Shown here: positions 40,862 to 49,913 of the stretch, one piece after another
How the letters are laid out: each line of letters starts with the position of its first letter
Numbering within the stretch: position 1 is the first letter of the stretch
NCBI RefSeq assembly: GCF_001457035.1
Contig: NZ_KQ758617.1
Span: forward strand, 434,001-498,000
From: Fictibacillus enclensis
Lineage (GTDB): Bacteria; Bacillota; Bacilli; Bacillales; Fictibacillaceae
Length of the DNA stretch: 64,000 nucleotides
Direction of reading: 5' to 3'
Position numbers and translations under genes: made by a program
The notes under the pieces: model-generated
What the model was told of the DNA's origin: nothing
Seen by the model: only the letters and a program-made list of their open reading frames with translations
Databases searched by the model: none

Positions 40862-41881
40862 ATGGAATCCCTATTTACGACTCCGGAATCAAAGAAAAAA
40901 GCCATCCTGCTTGGGATTCGCAAGGCACTTCTGGACATGGGAAGCGCCACCAAAGCCGAACTCAGCGAGAAGCTGGGCATCAGCTTTCCAACCGCGAGCA
41001 AATTTCTTTCGCAAATGGTAAAGGACGGCGAAGTTTTAGCGATGGGGCTGGATCACTCCAGTGGCGGAAGAAGAGCGCACCGTTACCGGTATAATCCGGA
41101 GCACATGCTCGGTTTGGCCGTGTTTTTGGAGAAAACAGAAACGGTCTATACCATATTTAATTGCCTCGGTGAAGTGAAGGAGCAGGGAACTGTGTCCAGC
41201 GTACTCTCCGAATCAGCACTGGAATCATTTACTCATTTGTTGAATGGACTCCTTCAAAAGCATCCCAAAATCAGTGCGATGTCCATTGGTGTTCCCGGTG
41301 CGGTTAACCAGGGGCATGTCATTTATATACCGGGCTATCCACCGTTTCAAAATAAGGATATCAAAGGATATTATGAAGAACGTTTTTCCATACCGGTTGT
41401 GGTGGAAAATGACATGAACGCAGCGGTGCTCGGGTATTCCAACACGAAAAAAATGATAGATAATCCGTCACTTGTGTATCTGTGCTTCGGTCAAAATGGA
41501 CCCGGTTCAGGGATCTTGATCAACGGTGATGTGGTGAGAGGCAGCACATTTTTTACAGGGGAGATTTCGTTTGTTCCGCAATATGATCATCAAAACTTTC
41601 TGCAGGCTCTCCAGAACCAGGAACAGAGAATTGACGCGATCAGCCGGCTGATTGCCTCATTTACAGCTATTCTTAATCCGCACAGAATTCTGTTCAGCCA
41701 GGAGGAAATGACATCATTCATGCTTCGTGACATCCAAGAAAGAAGCTCACGCTATATTCCGGGGGAGCACCTGCCAGAGCTGGTTGTTAGTGATTGGAAG
41801 CAGGATTATTTGAATGGACTACAAAGTCTTGGGCTTGAACTCATGATTTTTACTACTTCTATAGGAACCAACACTACATAA
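40862..41881 (+). CDS. ROK family transcriptional regulator (NagC/XylR type)
   Basis: A 339-residue regulator. The N-terminal winged helix (residues about 10-75) has LLDMGSATKAELSEKLGISFPTASKFLSQMVKDGEV and GGRRAHRYRYN. A ROK sugar-kinase-like effector domain follows with IGVPGAVNQGHVIYIPGYPP, VVENDMNAAVLGY and FGQNGPGSGILINGDVVRG. The usual zinc-binding ROK cluster (GHxxxxxxxxxCxCGxxGC) is missing; FTGEISFVPQ occurs at that place. It presumably senses a sugar or sugar derivative and represses itself and the MFS gene 13 bases downstream via the repeats at 40781-40838. The start follows AGGAAGGAGAAGCA. Confidence 0.9.
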   Translation: MESLFTTPESKKKAILLGIRKALLDMGSATKAELSEKLGISFPTASKFLSQMVKDGEVLAMGLDHSSGGRRAHRYRYNPEHMLGLAVFLEKTETVYTIFNCLGEVKEQGTVSSVLSESALESFTHLLNGLLQKHPKISAMSIGVPGAVNQGHVIYIPGYPPFQNKDIKGYYEERFSIPVVVENDMNAAVLGYSNTKKMIDNPSLVYLCFGQNGPGSGILINGDVVRGSTFFTGEISFVPQYDHQNFLQALQNQEQRIDAISRLIASFTAILNPHRILFSQEEMTSFMLRDIQERSSRYIPGEHLPELVVSDWKQDYLNGLQSLGLELMIFTTSIGTNTT

Positions 41882-41894
41882 AAGGAGGCACCAC

Positions 41895-43127
41895 ATGGCA
41901 ACATTTTTCCTGGTCATTATTTATTTGGCGTTTATCAGTTTAGGTCTTCCCGACTCCCTGTTGGGCGCTGCCTGGCCTGTTATGCAACGCGATTACGGCG
42001 TGTCCCTTGACACTGCCGGTTTGCTGTCCATGTCAATGGCAGGGGGTACAATCATTTCAAGCCTGGCGAGCGGAAAAGTTATTGGCCGTTTCGGAACAGG
42101 CAAGGTCACCTTTGTCAGTGTGCTCATGACCGCTGTCGCACTGCTCGGTTTTTATTTCTCGCCCTCGCTTGTTTGGTTATTCATCTTCGCGATTCCGCTC
42201 GGTTTAGGGGCAGGATCGGTGGATGCCGGACTGAACAACTATGTCGCAACTCACTACAAAGCACATCATATGAGCTGGCTTCATTGCTTTTGGGGTGTAG
42301 GGGCAACGATGGGTCCAATCATCATGTCGCAGTTTATCTCCACACAGAATTCATGGAGAAACGGTTATCTGACGATCTCTCTTATCCAGTTCGCGCTTGT
42401 TGTTGTTCTCTTTTTAACTCTTCCTTTATGGAAAAAAGTCGGCGGGGCAGGGATGGTTGACGATACAAAGGAAGTACCAGCTACCACTCCACAAGAACCG
42501 GGTGAACAGCTGAAAAAGGCAAACCCGCTGCGCATCAAGGGTGTAAAGCTGGCGATGGTCTCCTTTTTGCTGTATTGCGGTGCAGAAGCTGCTGCAGGCC
42601 TTTGGGGAAGCAGCTTTCTTGTGGCGGTGAAGGATCTGCCTGCAGGTGTGGCCGCACAATGGGTTTCCCTCTATTATGGGGGGATTACAGCGGGACGGCT
42701 TATTACCGGTTTTATTACGTTTAAGATGAGCAACATTGCATTAATCCGTTCAGGTCTATTGGTCGCCATGTTCGGTGCCGTGCTTGTCATATTGCCGCTG
42801 CCGTCCGTTTTTCTTCTGACTGGCTTTATTCTGATTGGCATGGGATTCGCCCCTGTTTTTCCATGCATGATCCATGAAACACCCGTCCGGTTCGGCAAGG
42901 AACATTCCCAGGCCATCATCGGCTATCAGATGGCATTGGCCTATACGGGAAGTACATTCATTCCTCCTTTACTCGGCTTGATGGCAGCCCACATCACCAT
43001 TGGAATCTTTCCATATTTCATCGCCATACTGGTTGTCGCTCTGTTTGCCTGCTCAGAGAGATTGAATATTCTTGTGAAAAAAGGGATACTTTTTAAGGGA
43101 ACAAAGAGAAACACGACGGCGATGTAG
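41895..43127 (+). CDS. MFS transporter, probable sugar permease
   Basis: A 410-residue 12-helix major facilitator of the type seen in FucP/YfkF-like sugar uptake systems: LPDSLLGAAWPVMQRDYGVSLDTAGLLSM at the start, GAGSVDAGLNNYVATHY in helix 4, and SWLHCFWGVGATMGP in helix 5. A central hydrophilic loop and a second six-helix half (GAEAAAGLWGSSFLV, GITAGRLITGFI) follow. Co-transcription with a ROK regulator makes a sugar or sugar derivative the likely substrate. The start follows AAAAGGAGGCACCAC. No sugar kinase or isomerase gene is adjacent, so the downstream route is not visible here. Confidence 0.88.
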   Translation: MATFFLVIIYLAFISLGLPDSLLGAAWPVMQRDYGVSLDTAGLLSMSMAGGTIISSLASGKVIGRFGTGKVTFVSVLMTAVALLGFYFSPSLVWLFIFAIPLGLGAGSVDAGLNNYVATHYKAHHMSWLHCFWGVGATMGPIIMSQFISTQNSWRNGYLTISLIQFALVVVLFLTLPLWKKVGGAGMVDDTKEVPATTPQEPGEQLKKANPLRIKGVKLAMVSFLLYCGAEAAAGLWGSSFLVAVKDLPAGVAAQWVSLYYGGITAGRLITGFITFKMSNIALIRSGLLVAMFGAVLVILPLPSVFLLTGFILIGMGFAPVFPCMIHETPVRFGKEHSQAIIGYQMALAYTGSTFIPPLLGLMAAHITIGIFPYFIAILVVALFACSERLNILVKKGILFKGTKRNTTAM

Positions 43128-43212
43128 AACGTGCTGCTCGCAACAGACTGCAATTTTTACTATGATAAAGGAAGAACTCAAGAATCTCCCTCAGGAAAGG
43201 AGCCGAAGCCAA

Positions 43213-46200
43213 GTGAATATTAAGGTAAACCCATCCATCATCAAAGAGCGGTGCGGGGCGGTCTCCTTTAAAAAGGGAGACTCTTTTTATCGCAATGGAA
43301 AAGTAGAGATTACCCGTTTTGAACCAGATGTTTGCGAAGCGACGGTAAGAGGCACAGAAGACTTTCATGTGACGGTCGAACAGGAAGGTGAAGCAAGCTT
43401 TCGCACTACCTGTTCTTGCCCCAAGCTTGCTTCCTTTCAAAAAGAATGCCAGCACGTCGCTGCTGTTTTGCTGAGTGTAGCTGAACGTCAAAAGACGGGC
43501 GGCAATGAGAGGCTGACAGAAGATTTTCTGAACTTGTTTGAAAACAAGAGAAGAATCTCTAGCGGCCAACAGCTGTATTTTGAAAAAAGAAAAGTACTGA
43601 ATGCGGTCTTTACCTGCAGACCGGTAAGAGTGGATCAAGATCAGCATTTGATGGAAGTTGAGGTTAAGGTGGGGCCCTACCCGGTAAAAAATATCCGTGA
43701 GGTACTCAAGGAATGGAAGAAAGGGGTTCCAAGCCCCATTTCTCTCTCGTTCACCTTTGATCCCCAACAGCATTGTTTTGAAAAAGAGACGAATGAAGTT
43801 ATCGAGCAGCTGATCCATGTCATGCAGGATGAACGGGTGTACATGGAAAGCATGGGATCATCCAGAATGGCACTTCAACCGGACACGCTCGTTATACCGC
43901 CGTCTTCCTGGGCGAACCTGCAGCCGCTGCTGGAAAAAGCGCCCTATGTGAAGCTGCAGCATGCCGTTACAACCTATGAAGGTATAAGGACAGTGACCGA
44001 ACCCCTCTCTTTATCGTTCGTATTCTCCGAGTCAGAAGGCGGCCGGTATCAGCTGAAGATTCAGGGGTTAAAACAAATGGTGGTGCTGAGTGCCTACGGG
44101 CTCGTTTTGTCGCACGGTAATCTGTATTCGTTAAGCGAAGAGGACTGCCTGCGCCTGTCAGAACTTAAGCGCATGATGAAAGCTTCCGCGACAGAAATCA
44201 TTCCCATTCCCAAACCACAGATGGCCATGTTTTTGGAAAAAGTAGTTCCGGGGCTGAAGAGGCTGGGGGAAGTGAAGCTGTCAGACGCTCTCGCCAAACA
44301 GTTCGCCAAAACTCCTTTGACGGCGAAGCTCTACTTGGACCGGGTAAAAAACCGTCTCCTGGCGGGAGTGGAATTTCACTATGACCATGTGATCATCAAC
44401 CCGCTGGAAGAAAACAGTCAAAGAGAACATTCAACTATCATCCGCGATCTTGAAAAGGAAAATCGAATCCTTAAGATTATGGAAGAGAGCCAGTTTGCCA
44501 AAACTGACGGCGGCTATTATTTGCACAATGAAGAATTAGAGTATGAATTTCTCTATCGCGAGATGCCCCGGCTTCAAAAGTTTGTCCAAATCTATGCGAC
44601 CACGTCGGTACGAAACCGAATCATTCGCAAAAGTCCGCCACCCCAGATCCGGGTGAAGCATAAAAGGGAGCGGACAAACTGGCTGGAATTCAAGTTCGAT
44701 ATTGACGGCATCCCGCAAAAAGAAATCAGTGATATTCTTTGGGCACTCGAAGAAAAACGAAAATATTACCGGCTGAAGAACGGGGCTCTTCTTTCATTAG
44801 AAACAAGGGAATATGAAGAAATCCAGCGGTTTTTGCATGCTGTTCCTGAACAGAAGAAAGACCTTGAAAAAGGGTTCGAAGTCCCGGTGATCAAGGGGCT
44901 GCAGCTGCTCGATGCCGCTGATGACTCGGCTTTTGCACTTGAAAAGTCGTTTACCGATTTTCTTCATCATCTGAAAAATCCGGACCGGGATCTATTCGAT
45001 CTGCCAGGAGGGTGGGAAAGCGTTCTGAGGGATTACCAAAAACAGGGCTACCGATGGATGAAAACGCTGGCCAGCTTTGGGTTTGGCGGTATCCTTGCCG
45101 ATGATATGGGGCTGGGGAAGACGATTCAAAGCCTGGCGTTCATCGTTTCAGAATTGCCAACGATCCGGAAAACGAAGAAACCAGCACTCATCGTCTGCCC
45201 GTCCTCTGTAACCTACAACTGGCTCAATGAATGCCGAACGTTTGCCCCAGAGTTTAAAGCGGTTTGCGTGGACGGCAGTCAACAGGAGAGAAGCTGGATC
45301 CAAAAAAACACCGACGGCAATGACGTAATCATTACTTCATATCCACTGCTGCGCAAAGATATCGGATGGTATGAAAAGCAGAGCTTTCATATCGCGTTTT
45401 TTGATGAGGCACAGTACTTTAAGAATCCGATCACCCAAACGGCACGGGCAGTTCAGAAGATTAATGCGAACCACCGGTTTGCCTTGACCGGTACGCCCGT
45501 AGAAAATTCAATCGAGGATGTATGGTCGATCTTCCATATCATTTTTCCGGAGCTTCTGGGCGGATTGAAGGATTTCAGCCACCTTACGCGAAAGAAAATG
45601 TCCCGGCGGATTTCACCGTTTCTGCTCAGGCGGATCAAAGAGGATGTTCTTGCCGAACTGCCTGGAAAAGTGGAATCAAGTGCGGCATCTGAATTGCTGC
45701 CGGAACAAAAGAAGCTCTATGCCGTATACCTGGCCAAGCTTCGCCATGAAACACTGAAGCATCTGGATAAAGATACCTTCCGGAAGAACAAGATCAAGAT
45801 TCTTGCGGGACTTACGCGGCTTCGCCAAATATGCTGCCATCCGGCCCTGTTTGTGGACGGATATAAAGAGTCGTCCGCAAAATTCAATCAGCTTCTTCAG
45901 ATCGTGGAAGAAGCGAGGGTTTCAGGGAGACGGGTGCTGATCTTCTCCCAATTTACAAAAATGCTCGATTTGATCGGCAGAGAGCTGGATACCAGAGGGC
46001 TTTCCTTTTTCTATCTGGACGGACAGACTCCGTCCATGACCCGGGTGGAATTGTGCAATCGGTTCAACGGGGGTGAGAGGGACATGTTTCTCATTTCGCT
46101 AAAAGCCGGAGGAACCGGTCTTAACCTGACAGGTGCGGATACGGTCATCCTTTACGATCTTTGGTGGAATCCGGCGGTGGAAGAACAAGCGGCAGACCGT

Positions 46201-46380
46201 GCCCACCGGATGGGTCAAACTCAAGCCGTGCAGGTCATCAAGCTTGTTGCCAGAGGCACAATCGAAGAGAAAATAAATGAATTGCAGGATAAAAAGAAGA
46301 ACCTCATCGAGGAGCTGATTGGTGAGAAACCGTCAGCCTCCCTTACCGAAGAGGATATACGGGAGATACTGATGATCTGA
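43213..46380 (+). CDS. SNF2-family DNA translocase/helicase with SWIM zinc finger
   Basis: About 1055 residues. Near the N-terminus is a SWIM finger, CSCPKLASFQKECQH (CxC...CxH, near 67-82), then a long bacterial SNF2-associated region, and a C-terminal Snf2/RapA-type motor (from about 590). Motor motifs are ADDMGLGKT (Walker A, near 629), FFDEAQYFKN (DEAQ box, near 730), LTGTPVENS, LIFSQFTKMLD, LYDLWWNPAVEEQAADRAHRMGQ (motif VI). SWIM-SNF2 proteins of this class are common in Bacillus, act on DNA or protein-DNA complexes, and have no defined role. The GTG at 43213 is preferred because GAAAGGAG lies 10 bases before it; the ATG at 43162 has no ribosome site. A terminator follows at 46383. Confidence 0.93.
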   Translation: MNIKVNPSIIKERCGAVSFKKGDSFYRNGKVEITRFEPDVCEATVRGTEDFHVTVEQEGEASFRTTCSCPKLASFQKECQHVAAVLLSVAERQKTGGNERLTEDFLNLFENKRRISSGQQLYFEKRKVLNAVFTCRPVRVDQDQHLMEVEVKVGPYPVKNIREVLKEWKKGVPSPISLSFTFDPQQHCFEKETNEVIEQLIHVMQDERVYMESMGSSRMALQPDTLVIPPSSWANLQPLLEKAPYVKLQHAVTTYEGIRTVTEPLSLSFVFSESEGGRYQLKIQGLKQMVVLSAYGLVLSHGNLYSLSEEDCLRLSELKRMMKASATEIIPIPKPQMAMFLEKVVPGLKRLGEVKLSDALAKQFAKTPLTAKLYLDRVKNRLLAGVEFHYDHVIINPLEENSQREHSTIIRDLEKENRILKIMEESQFAKTDGGYYLHNEELEYEFLYREMPRLQKFVQIYATTSVRNRIIRKSPPPQIRVKHKRERTNWLEFKFDIDGIPQKEISDILWALEEKRKYYRLKNGALLSLETREYEEIQRFLHAVPEQKKDLEKGFEVPVIKGLQLLDAADDSAFALEKSFTDFLHHLKNPDRDLFDLPGGWESVLRDYQKQGYRWMKTLASFGFGGILADDMGLGKTIQSLAFIVSELPTIRKTKKPALIVCPSSVTYNWLNECRTFAPEFKAVCVDGSQQERSWIQKNTDGNDVIITSYPLLRKDIGWYEKQSFHIAFFDEAQYFKNPITQTARAVQKINANHRFALTGTPVENSIEDVWSIFHIIFPELLGGLKDFSHLTRKKMSRRISPFLLRRIKEDVLAELPGKVESSAASELLPEQKKLYAVYLAKLRHETLKHLDKDTFRKNKIKILAGLTRLRQICCHPALFVDGYKESSAKFNQLLQIVEEARVSGRRVLIFSQFTKMLDLIGRELDTRGLSFFYLDGQTPSMTRVELCNRFNGGERDMFLISLKAGGTGLNLTGADTVILYDLWWNPAVEEQAADRAHRMGQTQAVQVIKLVARGTIEEKINELQDKKKNLIEELIGEKPSASLTEEDIREILMI

Positions 46381-46382
46381 GC

Positions 46383-46428
46383 AAAAAGCCTGGAAAGTGA
46401 TTGTTCATCAACTTTCCAGGCTTTTTTA
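46383..46428 (+). terminator. Terminator after SNF2 gene
   Basis: AAAAAGCCTGGAAAGT (46383-46398) pairs with ACTTTCCAGGCTTTTT (46411-46426). Confidence 0.9.
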
Positions 46429-46650
46429 GGCATAAAAAAAGCACCCTCCAATGAGCGTGGTTTTGTATTAAAAGAACACATGTTCGTTTTATGTAACATT
46501 TAAACGACAAGGTCGTACCCTTGACTTTCATATTAATATTATAAATCATCTGAAATTATAAGTCTATTTCTTTTTGAAAAATTGTTCTATAGTATCTATA
46601 CCTGGCCGGGAAACGTATGAATGACGCTGCATCAGAAAAGAGGGGTTTTT

Positions 46651-47898
46651 GTGGGGAAGTTTATTTGGGATACTAACCTGAAAGTCAGATTAATCGGTGA
46701 AGGGCTGTTCAACCTGCTGTTTTGGATGTACTTTCCCTTCATCACCATGTATTTTGGGGAAGCGTTGGGATATCAAACGGCAGGTTTGTTAATGGCCGTT
46801 CCTCCTGTGTTCGGTATGCTCGGAAGTCTGCTCGGTGGAGCGTTGGCAGACCGGCTGGGACGGCGTCCGGTCATGCTGATCGGAACTGTGCTTCAAACGT
46901 TGATGTTCGCCTGCTTTGCGCTGTCACCGTCATATTGGATCGACTATATCTCATTCATCGGTATCGGAATTGGAGGCGCGATCTACCGTCCAGCCAGTTC
47001 TGCCATGGTCGCTGATCTAGTACCGGCCCAACACTTGCGCCGGGCCTTTGCCACGTTTTCAACTTCAAATAATGTGGGAGCTGTCCTTGGGCCCGTGCTT
47101 GGAGCCATCTTCTTCTTTCATTACCGCCAGGAACTTTTGTGGACTTGTACCGTCATATTATTTTTATATTTTATTGCGATCAACCATCTGGTTCATGAAA
47201 CATGTCCTTCCTCTTTAAACAAAGAGCGTGAACCAAGTTCTGTTTTACACGTTTTTAAGAAACAATGGCATGGATATGGCATCATTTTCCGGGATAAAGT
47301 GTTTTTAGTTTATATTGTTGCCGGTATTTTTGCCCTCATTCCGATTATGCAGCTGGATATGTATCTGCCCGTGTACGTGATGGAGCACGTGCCCCCACAA
47401 GCAATGTTCTTTTGGAAAGGAGATTCCTTTATGCTGAGCAGCAAGGAGATCTTCGGATGGCTGGTAGGGTTTAATGGTCTGCTTTTTGTACTTTTCATCC
47501 TGCCTGTCACGAAATGGTTCCAGCATTGGAAAGAGCGGAATGTATTTATCCTGTCCTCTTTGCTGGCAGGTGCAGGAACATTCCTCGTTGGGGTGAACAG
47601 CAACATATGGTATCTGTTTTTTATCACCATCATTTTTACCTTCGGGGAAATGGTCCGTTCACCCGTGACACAAAGCTTCATCAGCCGCTATGCCCCGGGA
47701 CACGCAAGGGGACAATACATGGCAGCTGACAGCCTGCAGAACACCATCGGTAAGTTCTTGGCACCCATTACCGTTTTTCTCTCCAGCTGGGTTCCGCCTA
47801 TGGGAATATTCAGCCTTATCCTTGGCTTTTCATTGATTAGTATCATGTTATATATTCAGCTGTTTCAAATGGATGTGGAGCGAGGAATCAGTGTATAA
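46651..47898 (+). CDS. MFS transporter (DHA1-like, probable drug efflux)
   Basis: About 415 residues with 12 membrane helices. The MFS loop-2/3 signature is GGALADRLGRRPVMLIG, helix 4 has GIGGAIYRPASSAMVADL, and the helix-5 antiporter motif region reads NNVGAVLGPVLGAIFFF. A long central loop with ERE..VLHVFKK separates the halves. Motif C-like glycine spacing suggests an exporter. The GTG at 46651 follows AGAGGGG; the ATG at 46621 has no good site. Upstream, TTGAAA and TATACC with a 17-base spacer form a plausible promoter. It is a single gene ended by a strong hairpin. No regulator is adjacent, so the substrate is unknown. Confidence 0.85.
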   Translation: MGKFIWDTNLKVRLIGEGLFNLLFWMYFPFITMYFGEALGYQTAGLLMAVPPVFGMLGSLLGGALADRLGRRPVMLIGTVLQTLMFACFALSPSYWIDYISFIGIGIGGAIYRPASSAMVADLVPAQHLRRAFATFSTSNNVGAVLGPVLGAIFFFHYRQELLWTCTVILFLYFIAINHLVHETCPSSLNKEREPSSVLHVFKKQWHGYGIIFRDKVFLVYIVAGIFALIPIMQLDMYLPVYVMEHVPPQAMFFWKGDSFMLSSKEIFGWLVGFNGLLFVLFILPVTKWFQHWKERNVFILSSLLAGAGTFLVGVNSNIWYLFFITIIFTFGEMVRSPVTQSFISRYAPGHARGQYMAADSLQNTIGKFLAPITVFLSSWVPPMGIFSLILGFSLISIMLYIQLFQMDVERGISV

Positions 47899-47914
47899 AA
47901 TGAATGGTTTTCTA

Positions 47915-47952
47915 ACAGAAAAAACGTCCCACTTGCGGACGTTTTTTCTGTG
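47915..47952 (+). terminator. Terminator after MFS gene
   Basis: ACAGAAAAAACGTCC (47915-47929) and GGACGTTTTTTCTGT (47937-47951) form a perfect 15-bp stem. Confidence 0.9.
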
Positions 47953-48011
47953 AACCGCATGATCTTTGGGATTATAATGGAAATGAATTGAAAACCAGAG
48001 GAGGAGATGAA

Positions 48012-48788
48012 ATGCCGGAAATAAACGTAAACGGAGTACAGCTGTATTACGAAGAGTACGGCAGCGGGGAACCGTTTATCCTGCTGCATGGGCTTGGTGG
48101 CGATCATCATATGTTCGAGGGCGAAATCAATGCGTTAAAGAAATCGTATCGGGTCATCGCTCTGGATTCCAGAGGGCATGGCAAGTCGGAGAAAGTTCCT
48201 TATTATACGCTGGATGATCATGTCCAGGACGTCATTGCGTTTATGGATGAACTGAACATCGAGAAAACCAATCAGTTAGGTGCTTCCATGGGAAGTTATG
48301 TGGCGCAGGGAGTAGCAGTTTCCATTCCGAATCGGATAAAGAAAATGATTCTGGTTGTAGCAAAAGCTTATGGAAAAACATCATCCACCGCAAGGCTTCA
48401 GGCTGAACATGCGGATGAACTAAAAGGCCTCACGGAGGAAGAACAGATGTATGCCCTCTCCAAGTATATTTTTCATAACCTGGAGGCGGTCGGGGAATGG
48501 TCACAGCGGGTGGCCGTTGATGTGCCTGTCCTTACATCTGAACAACAGGAAGCGGCCAGAAAAGCACTGGTGAACTTCGATTTTCGCCCCCAGTTACATA
48601 AGGTTACAGCAGAAACGCTAGTCATTAATGGGAGATATGATGGACTTAATCCGCCAAAGGAGGGCAGGGAAGTTGTCAAATTCATACCACACGCTACGTT
48701 TGTTGAATTTGAACATTCAGGACATGCGCCGAGTGTGGAGGAACCGGAAAGATTCAAGCAAGTGGTTACGGCATTTTTGGCTGGGTAG
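48012..48788 (+). CDS. Alpha/beta-fold hydrolase
   Basis: A 258-residue hydrolase with the classic layout: oxyanion region LLHGLGGDHHMF, DSRGHGKSEK, the nucleophile elbow LGASMGSYVAQG with Ser in GxSxG form (G-A-S-M-G), NGRYDGLNPP carrying the acid, and EHSGHAPSVEEPERF carrying the catalytic His. It resembles 3-oxoadipate enol-lactonase and haloperoxidase-like enzymes; the exact ester or lactone is unknown. I chose ATG 48012 because AGGAGG precedes it by 7 bases. A terminator (48795-48820) follows. Confidence 0.9.
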   Translation: MPEINVNGVQLYYEEYGSGEPFILLHGLGGDHHMFEGEINALKKSYRVIALDSRGHGKSEKVPYYTLDDHVQDVIAFMDELNIEKTNQLGASMGSYVAQGVAVSIPNRIKKMILVVAKAYGKTSSTARLQAEHADELKGLTEEEQMYALSKYIFHNLEAVGEWSQRVAVDVPVLTSEQQEAARKALVNFDFRPQLHKVTAETLVINGRYDGLNPPKEGREVVKFIPHATFVEFEHSGHAPSVEEPERFKQVVTAFLAG

Positions 48789-48794
48789 TAAGAA

Positions 48795-48821
48795 AAGGCC
48801 GCATTAGTGCGGTCTTTTTTG
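48795..48821. terminator. Terminator between hydrolase and small membrane gene
   Basis: AAGGCCGCA (48795-48803) pairs with TGCGGTCTT (48808-48816) around TTAG and is followed by T residues. Confidence 0.75.
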
Positions 48822-48833
48822 TTGGATATGTAT

Positions 48834-49013
48834 TCAATTACTTATAGGCTTTACAGTCATCAGTACCATAAAAAAAACAGCCGCAAAGAGTGCCCCTTGG
48901 ATAATGTAATGATTTTTCGGCTTAATGCCTTTCTTCCTGTCCCCAAGATAGGAAATGAACGGAAAAAGAATACCTCCAACGATCGCTGTAAAAAGCGTTA
49001 GCAATATGACCAT
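48834..49013 (-). CDS. Small two-helix membrane protein (59 aa)
   Basis: From ATG 49013 (behind AAAGGAGGAGAGTCC on the minus strand) the frame gives 59 residues: helix MVILLTLFTAIVGGILFPFI, a basic loop, SYLGDRKKGIKPKN, and a second helix, IIQGALFAAVFFMVLMTV. An upstream ATG at 49031 would overlap the ribosome site. The topology is typical of small bacillar membrane proteins. I do not recognise the family and no neighbour hints at a role. Confidence 0.65.
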   Translation of the reverse strand: MVILLTLFTAIVGGILFPFISYLGDRKKGIKPKNHYIIQGALFAAVFFMVLMTVKPISN

Positions 49014-49121
49014 GGACTCTCCTCCTTTCAAGAAGAACGCTTTAGCATTGTATCACAGATTGAATATGAAGAATGTCGGTTCGATAAAAAAAAAAAACAA
49101 GACCTGATGGCCTCGTTTTTT

Positions 49122-49376
49122 TTAATGGGTGGGGCATTGAATGAAGGAGCGGACCTCATCAAGGCTCAGTCCCATCTGTTTTGCTTCATGAATGAGTTTT
49201 ACCCACTCCCGATCCAAAAACAACTCAGGTTTTTTTCTTATTTTATAGGCTAACAATCTGGAATGCTGTGCAGTAGTTTTGTTGATTGACAAAAGGCGAT
49301 GTGATGGTTGGGTGGCCACTATTAACTTCTTATGTAGAGCTTTTGTTTTTGCAACCATATACTGTTGTTTCATCAC
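49122..49376 (-). CDS. SinI-type antirepressor domain protein with N-terminal extension
   Basis: An 84-residue protein whose residues about 53-78, LFLDREWVKLIHEAKQMGLS and LDEVRSFI, match the SinR-binding helical hook of SinI (B. subtilis has LDQEWVELMVEAK...ISPEEIRKYL). In B. subtilis SinI binds SinR and frees biofilm matrix genes. Here a 50-residue basic extension (MVAKTKALHKKLIVATQPSH region) precedes the domain, whereas SinI itself is 57 residues with the motif near the N-terminus. ATG 49376 follows GAAAGGAAG; internal Met codons give only slightly shorter forms. No SinR-like gene is adjacent. A weak hairpin and T run (49099-49117) end it. Confidence 0.75.
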   Translation of the reverse strand: MMKQQYMVAKTKALHKKLIVATQPSHRLLSINKTTAQHSRLLAYKIRKKPELFLDREWVKLIHEAKQMGLSLDEVRSFIQCPTH

Positions 49377-49913
49377 TGGTTTTACTTCCTTTCGTTTTAA
49401 AGGGTTAGATGGTTTTATAAGGTATTGCTTATGATATGTGACTCCCGAAATCTCTCTTTAAAACTGGTTTCTCTGGCACTTTCGTCAATCTTCGTAAATT
49501 CTTAATAGGACTTTCTGCCTTTTCTAATAATAGATTAGCATATATGGAATGTTTTTGAAACTATTAACTTTTTATGTAAAAAATGAAATTGATAATTTAT
49601 ACCTATAAAATTCGGATTTGTTAGGTATATAGCGTTATTTCGGTATCATCAATGAATAAATTAATAGTAAGTTAGACCTGATTTAATTGCTTTCTACTGT
49701 TTTTGAATAATTGGTAAAAAGGAATAAATTTGCGTGATTAGCGAATAATTGAGCAATTTTATTCAACTTTACAAAAATATTAAACATTGAATATTCGCTA
49801 AAATTAATCACAAAGACCTATATGCCGACAAATGTAGCTTTTTTGTAAAAAGAAGGAAACGTAAGAATTGGGAGCGAATGTATATGAGTTGCGGTAATAA
49901 AGGAGGGAGCAGA
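49377..49913. other. AT-rich intergenic region with long inverted repeat
   Basis: A 537-base stretch much richer in A+T than its neighbours and without an open frame I would support. It contains the promoter regions of the SinI-like gene (minus) and the O-methyltransferase (plus), and the inverted repeat described separately (49735-49811). Confidence 0.5.
49735..49811. repeat. Interrupted inverted repeat
   Basis: The left arm GTGATTAGCGAATA (49735-49748) and the right arm region TATTCGCTAA (49792-49801), continued by TTAATCAC (49804-49811), are inverted copies. The core TTAGCGAATA / TATTCGCTAA is perfect, and the outer GTGATTA / TAATCAC pair is offset by a few bases. The arms enclose about 43 AT-rich bases. 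Confidence 0.55.

Noticed and set aside
43093-43818. 241-codon minus-strand frame over the start of the SNF2 gene
   Set aside because: Antisense to the SWIM region, with no start signal or recognisable domain.
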